Shown: positions 55,180 to 64,000 of the stretch, in pieces
How the letters are laid out: the number at the start of each line of letters is the position of its first letter
Position numbering within the stretch: the first letter of the stretch is position 1
From: Dreissena polymorpha
Taxonomy: Eukaryota; Mollusca; Bivalvia; Myida; Dreissenidae
NCBI RefSeq assembly: GCF_020536995.1
Contig: NC_068363.1
Coordinates: forward strand, 4,342,094-4,406,093
Reading direction: 5' to 3'
Length of the DNA stretch: 64,000 bases
The notes under the pieces: generated by a model
Told to the model about the DNA's origin: nothing
Database searches by the model: none
The model's input: only the letters and a program-made list of their open reading frames with translations
Program-made: the position numbers and the translations under genes

Positions 55180-55680
55180 CCGTATGTAACAGGGCTGGGC
55201 AGTTTTCCTTATATAGCTATAGTGAAACCTTTTGAACACTAGTGACGTCACTGTTTTTTTTCCAATCTTCATGCATTTTGGTCGAATATTTGTTCAAATG
55301 ATGGCTCAGTCCAGTTTCGAAATTTTTATGTCTATTCAAAAAACATATCCACTAGAGCACGAGGCAATTGTCTTTTTATGGCTATAATGAAACCTTGTAA
55401 ATTCTCTAGAAGTGACATTTTTAGCAATATCTCCATAAATTTTGGTCAGAATATTTATTCTAATGATAGCTCAGTTGTCGAGTTTGTAACTGGTTCCGGT
55501 TTGTAGACTAACATGGCTGCCAGTGGACATGACAGTTTTTCTTAAAGTGCTAGAGTAGAACCTTGTTAACACACAATTGGGCTTTTTTATGTGCATTTTT
55601 CATGAAAGATGATCAGAGCATTAGGCCCAATGTAATCTCAGCTGACTTTGAAACTGGATCACATAACGTCAAAAAGTGGG
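55180..55680 (+). mobile_element. AGCTCACC-family tandem units, highly diverged
   Basis: Phrases gcagttttccttatatagct, atagtgaaaccttttgaac, tttggtcgaatatttgttc and acatggctgccagtgg recur at about 160-bp spacing. Much older than 50505-51345 or a divergent subfamily. Confidence 0.55.
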
Positions 55681-55746
55681 TCAAAATGTCAAATTAAAAA
55701 AAGCTTGTAAACACTGGAAGTTGCATTTAAAATTGTGTTCCTTTTT

Positions 55747-56470
55747 TATGTCCCCCACAATAGTAGGGATATTTTGCATGCATATGTATCTCATGGAGCT
55801 GCACATTTTGAGTGGTGAAAGGTCAAGGTCATCCTTCAGGTCAAAGGTCAAATATATGGGTCAAAATCGCTCATTTAATGTACACTTTTGCAGTATTTCA
55901 ATATTCAAGATAGCAACTTGATATTTGGCATGCATGTGTATCTCATGGAGCTTCACAATTTGAGTGGTGAAAGGTTAAGTTCATCCTTCAAGGTCAGATG
56001 TCAAATATATGTGTCCAAAATCGCTCATTTTATTATACTTTTGCAATATTGAAGATAGCAACTTGATATTTGGCATGCATGTGTATCTCGTGGATCTGCA
56101 CATTTTGAGTGGTGAAAGGTCAAGGTCATCCTTCAAGGTCAGAGGTCAAATATATGTGGCCCAAATCGCTAATTTTATGAATACTTTTTCTATATTGAAG
56201 ATAGCAACTTGATATTTGGCATGCATGTGTATCTCATGGAGCTGCACATTTTTAGTGGTGAAAGGTCAAGGTCATCCTTCAAGGTCAAATATATGGGTCA
56301 AAATTGATCATGTAATGTCACTTCTGCAATATTGAAGCTAGCAATTTTATATTTGAAATGCATGTGTATCTCATGGAGCTGCACATTTTGAGTGGTGAAG
56401 GGTCAAGGTCATCCTACAAGGTCAAACGTCATATAGGGGGACATTGTGTTTCACAAACACATCTTGTTTA
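55747..56470 (+). mobile_element. GTCCCCC-hairpin element with about five units
   Basis: It starts TATGTCCCCCACAATAGTAG, but the 5' hairpin is cut short. The units carry gcatgcatgtgtatctcatg, gagctgcacattttgagtgg and aggtcaaggtcatccttcaa. It ends with the best-preserved 3' end in the window: GGGGGACATTGTGTTTCACAAAC, then acatcttgtttaaag. The perfect stem is TGTGTTT-cac-AAACACA. Confidence 0.85.
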
Positions 56471-56930
56471 AAGTTTGTCAAAACATTTGCTGTAATGATA
56501 AGCAAAGTCAAGTTTATAAATGATTATTTGCCTACAAATTACATATTTTTCATCAAGTTCATTTATTATTCTAAACTACACCCTCTCAGAATAGTTTAGT
56601 TACTTCTGGTCACAGTTGAGCACCTTAGGGCTCTTGTTCTATAATTTGATTGTTTTGGAAAATTGTCATTTTGCCAAAATGTGAGCAAGTCCAAATTTAA
56701 TTAATGTATAAAGTGGAAAATTATCTATGAATCTGACTGCATAGATGTTTGGTATTCAGCAAAGCATCGTGTAAATGTAGTAAAACTAAACACAATTGTG
56801 TTAGCATAAAACTGGCCATGCCATGGGGGTCAAATGGTTAATACAGACTTGTAGGAAAAAGACTTCTAAAAATTTTATCCATTAAATATATTTTGTGTAC
56901 ATAATGATTAGCTTTTTCCTTCAACTTATC

Positions 56931-57004
56931 GCTTTCATGGTGTAAAGAAAACATGCCGACTTACTAAGTAAGTCGGAGATCTGGGTTTGATTCCCAGTGA
57001 AAGT
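56931..57004 (+). tRNA. tRNA-like pseudogene or SINE head with enlarged anticodon arm
   Basis: The stretch folds as a cloverleaf. A 7-bp acceptor stem pairs GCTTTCA with TGAAAGT (one GU), and a 4-bp D stem pairs GTGT with ACAT. The T arm is a perfect CTGGG-tttgatt-CCCAG with the B box GGTTTGATTCCC. The anticodon arm is odd: CCGACTTAC-taa-GTAAGTCGG forms a 9-bp hairpin, or a 5-bp stem with an 11-base loop, four bases too long. The A box is weak. It is either a decayed tRNA gene or the head of an unrecognised SINE. Confidence 0.5.
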
Positions 57005-57242
57005 CAAGTCACAAGGAAAAATGCTTATTGTTGGAAGGATTTATTAGTTATTCAAAACGTAAGATTTTTTTCTTTGCTCGTTCAGTTACAAATAACAGCA
57101 AATGATCTGAAAGTTTTTGTTTATAACGTAGAAGTTAGTGTCATGAATAGTAAATTGGAATAATGCACTTAATAGAAACTATACATATTGTATATAAGAC
57201 TTAAATACGCAGAAATGAAATACCAGTAGCATTATTAATACA

Positions 57243-57483
57243 TTTTTATACCCCCACAAACGAAGTTTGTCGGTCCGTCTGCCTGTCTTGTCTGTCGGTC
57301 CGTATTAAGTGTCCGCTCTCTAATTCAAGTTGTTTTTACCCGATCTTCACCAAACTTGGTCAGATGTTGTATCTATATGATGTTTAGGTCAAGTTCGAAT
57401 ATGGGTAATGCCGGGTCAAAATCTAGGCCAAGGGGTCACTTAGTGCGTTTTTAAACTTTGAGCATGGTGTCCGCTCTCTAATT
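57243..57483 (+). mobile_element. ATACCCCCACAAACG-hairpin element, 5' part
   Basis: It starts TTTTTATACCCCCACAAACG and closes to aagtttgtcgg. Then tgtctgtcggtccg, cgatcttcaccaaacttggt, ggtcaagttcgaatatggg and aggccaaggggtcacttag. It stops where a second element starts at 57484. Confidence 0.75.
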
Positions 57484-57910
57484 ATGCACCCCTTCGAAGA
57501 AGAGGGGGTATATTGTTTTCCACATGTCGGTCGGTCGGTCCGTCCATCAGATGGTTTCCGGATGATAACTTGAGAACGCTTAGGCCTAGGATCATGAAAC
57601 TTCATTGGTACATTGATCATGACTGGCAGATGACCCATCTTGATTTTCAGGTTACTAGGTCAAGGTCACAGTTATTCCAAATAATAAAATGGTTTCAAGA
57701 TGGTAACTCAAGAATGCTTAGGCCTAGGATCATGAAACTAAGGATCATGAAACTTCATAGGAACATTGATCATGACTGGCAGATGACCCCTATTGATTTT
57801 CAGGTCACTAGGTCAAAGGTCACAGTGACAAAAACGTATTCACACAATGGCTGCCACTACAACTGACAGCCCATATGGGGGGAATGCATGTTTTACAAAC
57901 AGCCATTGTA
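57484..57910 (+). mobile_element. TGCACCCCTTCGAAG-hairpin element abutting the satellite
   Basis: It starts TATGCACCCCTTCGAAG and closes to aagagggggtatattg, then gtcggtcggtcggtccgtcc. Two units carry gataacttgagaacgctta, ggcctaggatcatgaaactt and actggcagatgaccc, then the perfect DR1 aggtcaaaggtca at about 57811. The end reads tgttttacaaacagccattg and passes straight into the 77-bp satellite. A minus-strand sister copy is at 61779-62472. Confidence 0.8.
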
Positions 57911-60200
57911 TATACTACTACCCAATGCTCGTATATAAGTAATGCCGTATCAAGCCAGTACTATACTAGCGAGTCATGTATCGGATATATCCTACTACCC
58001 ATGCTCGTATATAAGTAATGCCGTATCAAGCCAGTACTATACTAACGAGTCATATACCGGGTATATCCTACTACCCCATGCTCGTATAAAAGTAATGCCG
58101 TATCAAGCCAGTACTATACTAGCGAGCCATAGCGGGTATATACTACTACCCCATGCTCGTTTGTAAGTAATGCCGTATCCAGCCGGTACTATACTAGCAA
58201 GCTATATACCGGATATATCCTACTACCCAATGCTGGTATATAAGTAATGCCGTACCAAGCCAGTACTATACTAGCGAGTCATATACCGGGTATACCCTAC
58301 TACCCCATGTTCGTATATAAGTAATGCCGTATCAAGCCAGTACTATACTAGCGAGTAATATAGCGGGTATATCCTACTACCCCATGCTGGTATATAAGTA
58401 ATGCCGTATCAAGCCAGTACTATACTAGCGAGTTATGTGCCGGGTATATCCTACTACCCCATGCTGGTATATAAGTAATGCCGTATCAAGCCAGTACTAT
58501 ACTAGCGAGTTATGTACCGGGTATATCCTACTATCCCATGCTGGTAAACGAGTCTTATACCGGGTATATCCAACTACCCCATGCTCGTATAAGTAATGCC
58601 GTATCAAGCCAGTACTATACTAGCGAGTTATATACCGGGTGTATCCTACTACACCATGCTCGTATATAAGTAATGCCGTATCAAGCCGGTACTATACTAG
58701 CGAGTTATAGAGCGGGTATATCCTACTACCCCATGCTCGTATATAAGTAATGCCGTATCAAGCCAGTACTATACTAGCGAGTTATATAACGGGTATATCC
58801 TACTACCCCATACTCGTATATAAGTAATGCCGTATCAAGCCAGTACTTTACTAGCGAGTCATATACCGGATATATCCTACTACCCAATGCTCGTATACCC
58901 GGTATAAGTAATGCCGTATCAAGCCAGTACTATACTAGCGAGTCATAGCGGGTATATACTACTACCCCATGCTCGTATATAAGTAATGCCGTTTCAAGCC
59001 AGTACTATACTAGCGAGTCATATACCGGGTATACCCTACTACCCCATGCTCGTATATAAGTAATGCCGTATCAAGCCAGTACTATACTAACGAGTCATAT
59101 ACCGGGTATATCCTACTACCCCATGCTCGTATAAAAGTAATGCCGTATCAAGCCAGTACTATACTAGCGAGCCATAGCGGGTATATACTACTACCCCATG
59201 CTCGTATGTAAGTAATGCCGTACCAACCCAGGACTATACTAGCGAGTCATATACCGGGTATATCCTAAAACCCCATGCCTTTATATAAGTAATGCCGTTT
59301 CAAGCCAGTACCATACTAGCGAGTTGTATACCGGGTATATTCTACAACCCCATGCTGGTATATAAGTAATGCCGTTTCAAACCAGTACTATACTAGCGAG
59401 TTATATAGCGGGTATATCCTACTACCCCATGCTCATTATAAGTAATGCCGTATCAAGCCAGTACTATATTAGCGAGTTATATAGCGGGTATATTCTACTA
59501 CCCCATGCTCGTATATAAGTAATGCCGTATCAAACCGGTCCTATACTAGAGAGTCATAGCGGGTATATACTACTACCCCATGCTCGTATAAAAGTAATGC
59601 CGTATCCAGCCGGTACTATACTAGCAAGCTATATACCGGATATATCCTACTTCCCAATGCTGGTATATAAGTAATGCCGTATCAAGACGGTACTATACTA
59701 ACGAGTCATATACCGGGTATATCCTACTACCCCATGCTCGTATATACGTAATGCCGTATCAAGCCAGTACTATACTAGCGAGTTATATACCGGGTATATC
59801 CTACTACCCCATGCTCGTATATAAGTAATGCCGTTTTCAAGCCAGTACTATACTAGCGAGTTATATACCGGGTATATCCTACTACCCATGCTCGTATATA
59901 AGTAATGCCGTATCAAGCCAGTACTATACTAGCGAATCATGTACCGGATATATACTACTACCCCATGCTCGTATATAAGTAATGCCGTACCAAGCCAGTA
60001 CTATACTAGCGAGTTATATAGCGGGTATATCCTACTACCCCATGCTCGTATATAAGTAATGCCGTATCAAGCCAGTACTTTACAAGCGAGCAATATACCG
60101 GATATATCCTACTACCCAATGCTCGTATATAAGTAATGCCGTATCAAGCCTGTACTATACTTGCGAGTTATATAGCGGTATATACTACTACCCCATGCTG
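57911..60200 (+). repeat. 77-bp satellite array, about 30 units
   Basis: The consensus is roughly gtaatgccgtatcaagccag, tactatactagcgagtcata, taccgggtatatcctactac and cccatgctcgtatataa (77 bases). Units differ by single bases and small indels, with variants tatagcggg and taccggata. The array contains short palindromes such as ATACCGGGTAT. Open frames through it are by-products. It starts at the 3' end of the element at 57484. Confidence 0.95.
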
Positions 60201-60780
60201 TTATAAGTAATACCGTATTAGTTACACTGTTTGTAACTGATGGTGTATGAGAGCGAAGCTCAAGAAGGGAACTGAGGGTGTATATCCTATACACAATCAG
60301 TTACTAACTGTGTATCCATTATATCTCAACCGATTACTCGGGGTGTATGGAAATTTCTCAGGGTGTATGGAAAATACACAATGGGCACATGGCCTCTCAA
60401 AGCAAATCGAATCAGGTCATTTTTGTAGGAGGCGAGTTATACCTTACTACCCTATGCTCGTATAAGTTATGCCGTATCACATCAGTTGTATTTTTGACGT
60501 CATTTAGTTATATACAGGATAGTCATATAGCGGGTATTTCCTATAACCCCCAAGTACGTACTGTTAATGCTATATCAAACCTGTTATATTCCTAATTTCA
60601 CAAAGCGGGTATAACCGACTATCCCAGGCTCAAGTTTGCCAAGCGGTATCTACCCAGTAATATTCTATATGTCATTATGCGGGGATACCTGACTATCGTA
60701 TGTTCGTATTTAAGTGATGCTGTAGCACATTAGTTCAACACTCACAAGTCATACCAAGGGTATATAGGGTTAGGGCAACT
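60201..60780 (+). repeat. Decayed edge of the 77-bp satellite
   Basis: Degenerate units are still readable: taccttactaccctatgctc, gtataagttatgccgtatca, atagcgggtatttcctata, taagtgatgctgta. Between them lie unrelated bits (60225-60420). Typical of an old array border. Confidence 0.65.
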
Positions 60781-61778
60781 AAACCTAATCATATTGTTCA
60801 CTGCTCGCCTGCATGGTCTGTTCTTCTAAAAGCCATGTAAGAAACACAATCATTCTGCTGTGTGCATATTTTGATCAAATTAATGAATGCTAGTTCGGTT
60901 GTTCGGCATAGCTGTCTTACCAAGCTTTTCACATAAAATACCCTTTATCAACAAACAATTAAATGATGGGGAAATTTCACGCCTGTAGACCCGAATGAAT
61001 GAATCAGAATATTTTAATTATTGATTTCAGAGAAATCACCCACAGCATTGGCCAAATCACTGCGGAAATCCGGACTTCTTCATGCACGTTTTTGACCTAA
61101 CAACAATCACTGCGAAATAGCGCAGACCGTGTTTGACTTACGCTGGCCGCATACGCATTAAGACCTATTTTCGCAAGACGCGACTATAAGTGTGATTTGG
61201 TTGTGTTGAAAGAACACTGTGCATGTATGAACTATTTACATCTCATTGCGATGGCGATATAATAAATTCATAATAAGCCTTGTGAGGCCACATATGATCA
61301 CATGCAGTATATTTTTATCTAAGGAAAAAATTGTTCGGTTTGAATATACGTGCACTTTATAAGAAACACATCATGCGGTGGATATGCGACAATTAAACCT
61401 TTATTTTCTATTTAAATATTTATAAACGTGAATATACGACTTGCTTTAACGATACAAGCGTTAATTCGTTACTGATAGGATCATGCGGCAGCAATGAATA
61501 GGACACTCCTCGTGTAAGTTATCATCATAGTCTAGGGACCCTTCAGATTTTGCATCGTAAAAAGTGTAACCCAGTAATATTGCTTAAAATGGTTGAGCTA
61601 ACTTAATTTTCATCTTTTCTCGTGCTCTTTAATTACCCACATATTTAGGTCTGGTTGATAGTACTTATACTTCCCACAGAGCAATTCGGTTCAAATTACT
61701 AATAACAACAATACACATTTTTAGCTTTATTTCAAATGTGAACATATTTATTTAACGCAGACGTGTACATAATTTTAA
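60781..61778. other. Non-coding stretch, nothing firm
   Basis: An acceptor-like tattgatttcag ends at 61030 and is followed by about 30 open codons, but no donor or domain is visible. No element was recognised. Confidence 0.4.
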
Positions 61779-62472
61779 CACAGAACAAGGGCTGTTTGTA
61801 AAACATGCATGCCCCCCCTATGGGCTGTCAGTTTTAGTGGCAGCCATTGTGAATACGTTTTTGTCACTGTGAACTTGACTTTTGACCTAGTGACCTGAAA
61901 ATCAATAGGGGTCATCTGCCAGTCATGATCAATGTACTTGAGAAGTTTCATGATCATAGACCTAAGTATTCTTGAGCTATCAACAGGAAACCATTAAACT
62001 GTTTTGAGTCACTATGACCTTAATCTTTGACCTAGTGACCTGAAAATCAATAAGGGTCTTCTGCCAGTCATTATCAATGTACCTATGAAGGGGGTCATCT
62101 GCCAGTCATTATCAATGTACCAATGATTTTTTTATTTTATGATCCTAGGCGTAAGCATTTGAGTTATCATCCGGAAACCATTTTTCTATTTCGAGTCACT
62201 GTGACCTTGACCTTTGACTTAGTGACCTGAAAATCAATAGATGTCATCTCCGAGTCATCATCAATGTACCTATGAAGTTTCATGATCCTAGGCGTAAGCG
62301 TTCTTGAGTTATCATCCGGTAACCATTTTACTATTTCGAGATCAATAAACCTATGCAGTTTCATGATCCTAGGCCAAAGCGTTCTTGAGTTATCATCAGG
62401 AAACCATCTGGTGGACCAACCAACTGACATGTGCAAAACAATATACCCCTCTTCTTCCAAGGGGGGCATAAA
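61779..62472 (-). mobile_element. GCCCCCCTTGGAAG-hairpin element, sister of 57484-57910
   Basis: On the minus strand it starts TTTATGCCCCCCTTGGAAG and closes to gaagaggggtatattg. The units carry gataactcaagaacgctt, ggcctaggatcatgaaactg and ctggcagatgaccc, with aggtcaaaggtca words. It ends GGGGGGGCATGCATGTTTTACAAACA, then gcccttgtt, the same hairpin-then-CTTGTT grammar as the other families. Confidence 0.85.
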
Positions 62473-63554
62473 TATAATATTAATTTTTAGTAATCTAAAT
62501 TAAATAAAAATTGCTAGATTGTATTTTCCGAGAAATTATCGGAAAACATCGTTAAAGTTAAAGGGTATCTGCCAGCTTATGCCATTATAACACAAATGTT
62601 AAATGACAAAAGCTGTTGCCCGGTTCACGGCACGCGGAGCCTACCCTATTGTGAACCAAAATCTTTGTGTGTATTTCATCCTAGTAGTTACCTTGACATA
62701 GAACAGACACATTGGTTACTTTTATGAAACAATTCTTATAAAACTTGGTATACAAATTGCGACATTGTTGCCCATTTGTCCGTCAGTCCATGTCCGAATA
62801 GTAGCTAAAGTTGAGAAAACTCAGTAAGATTTCATGAAACTTAATATTCACATAATTTTTAAATACACAAAATAATACATTGACCATTTTAATTTTGTGA
62901 TAAAACTTGGTTTTCAAATGAACTCAGAAGAGCAATGTGATATTTATTTTGTCCCTACCGTTTTCACATGAAGGGATTTACGGTTGACCCACTGTCCATC
63001 GGTCTGTCAGTCAAATAAACCTGGATCTGGTTACAATGTTTTCCTAAGATTTCACCAGGTTACCTACTTTTTGGAAACACTCAACCCAGGCTTACTCAAC
63101 CAAGATGAGCATGTCGATCAGGTTTCATCAACATTGAGTCGAAAAAAGCCTGGTTTCTTCCATCACCTGATGATCCTCTAACACAGCAAGTCAATCCTCG
63201 AATGTCCGAAATATGTTCTGGTTCTTATAGTGGCAGACAAAAACAAGACCTATGATTTTAAGTAAATTTGTTATGTTCATATAAACATTAATTATTCCAA
63301 CTATTTTTTTAGCTTGTATATGTTGTTATACAATTGTATTAAACATGGCCAGTTAAGTCTTTCATAAGATTCTAACTAAACAAATGAGTTTTAATTTCTT
63401 TTAAAACTCTTGATGCAAGCAAACGATGAACGGCAGTATTGGGGGAAAAAAAACTGGCAGACAATATGTATTTGACCATCAAAACTAGAGAAGACTGAGA
63501 TAAAGATATGCAGAAAATGAAGCAACACCAGTTCATACACAGTGCTAAACTCAC
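62473..63554. other. Non-coding stretch with decayed repeat pieces
   Basis: Pieces of pyrimidine-tract elements are visible: gtccgtcagtccatgtccg at about 62779, and gggatttacggttgacccac, tctgtcagtca near 62975. Both are similar to the 53995 fragment. If the zinc-finger exon belongs to a minus-strand gene, this is its intron. Confidence 0.4.
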
Positions 63555-63725
63555 ATCATAGAGATGTTTAAGTTCATGGTTTTCAAGACTATTAAAGCTC
63601 AGGACTTTGGTACAGTCTCCCCATCTACAGCATTTCTCTTGAACCACATGAGAGATGATATGTGCATCTTGCTGTCCTATGGAGTGGAAGTCTTCCTTGC
63701 AGGATATCCATTTGCACGAATACTC
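63555..63725 (-). CDS. C2H2 zinc-finger exon of an unknown gene (57 codons)
   Basis: The minus-strand exon is bounded by an acceptor (gcttgttatag, just above 63725) and a consensus donor (GAT|GTGAGT, 63554 down), in phase 0 at both ends. Numbering from GAG, finger 1 has C4-X4-C9-X12-H22-X3-H26. Finger 2 has C33-X4-C38-X11-H50-X3-H54 and the Trp-containing CRWGDC. The four-residue Cys spacing with Trp resembles GLI/AEBP2/ARID2-type fingers rather than long KRAB-type arrays. It probably encodes part of a nuclear DNA- or RNA-binding protein. Upstream exons lie beyond the window; downstream exons at lower coordinates were not found. A gene symbol cannot be given. Confidence 0.7.
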
Positions 63726-64000
63726 CTATAACAAGCAACTTTGTAAACTGCAGATTGGAAGCCAAAGTCAATTAACTTACAGTGTCCACATTTTTAACTT
63801 TAGTTATAATCATTGACTAAGTTTTTCACAAATGTTATTTTTGATTGAAAATGTTAATGAAAAGGCAAAAAAAAAGAGATTTACTGTGAAATAAGTCAAT
63901 GGAGATAAGCCTACTAATAGCTCTTGGTGTGTATTGTGGATTTCACCATGATTTGTTTAACTCTATTTTTGTTTTATTTATCTATATATTGATATTTTCT
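63726..64000. other. Presumed intron upstream of the zinc-finger exon
   Basis: AT-rich, no exon or element seen before the window ends. Confidence 0.4.

Noticed and set aside
57915-60200. CRISPR-like array
   Set aside because: Whole 77-bp units repeat without unique spacers; it is a eukaryotic satellite.

Overview
The window is eukaryotic, AT-rich and repeat-dominated. The repeat vocabulary points to a bivalve mollusc, most likely a heterodont such as a dreissenid: GTCCCCC-hairpin elements full of AGGTCAAGGTCA, the AGCTCACCTGAGC element, and the palindromic repeat whose arm contains CCCAGATTAGCCTGTG. The species is an inference from remembered repeat types; no search was run. There is no operon, long ORF, rRNA gene or CRISPR array. 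An assembly gap of exactly 100 N lies at 50405-50504.

Host coding sequence is scarce and is seen only as short exons with good splice signals. On the minus strand there is a 57-codon C2H2 zinc-finger exon at the right edge (63555-63725), two candidate first exons (35212-35412 and 39745-39805) and a terminal exon-like block inside a DNA transposon (46930-47084). On the plus strand two exons (52074-52120 and 54774-54841) join in phase, end in a stop and are followed by a 3' UTR with AATAAA. The rest is intron, intergenic DNA or mobile element.

Layout: 1-5.4 kb is mostly featureless, with one long-TIR MITE (732-1196) and a SINE piece (about 3400-3550). At 5.4-9.8 kb is a large foldback structure whose arms carry matching minisatellites. 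At 11.2-13.5 kb are a retroelement fossil and a tandem-repeat element. Three copies of one TA-flanked TIR transposon (CACTACGCGACCC termini, about 2.4-2.5 kb core) lie at 17254-21971, 29666-33193 and 45083-48960. Each has been hit by different later insertions, so the copies serve as each other's empty sites. At 22.9-25.1 kb is a 14-unit array. Nested transposons occupy 36.5-39.2 kb and 42.0-44.0 kb. From 49 to 57.9 kb there is a mosaic of element fragments around the plus-strand gene. A 77-bp satellite of about 30 units fills 57.9-60.2 kb.

The most interesting signals are four. (1) At least seven unrelated-looking repeat families share one architecture: a C-rich 5' hairpin, internal tandem units of about 150-175 bp, then a 3' hairpin followed by CTTGTT or CTAGTT. 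This suggests one rolling-circle (Helentron/HINE-like) system. (2) Several of these families carry perfect nuclear-receptor DR1 and extended half-sites; the 22.9-25.1 kb array alone has 13 DR1 sites. (3) A TIR element family carries tRNA-Leu-like A and B boxes at one internal position. (4) A transposon appears to have captured a terminal exon.
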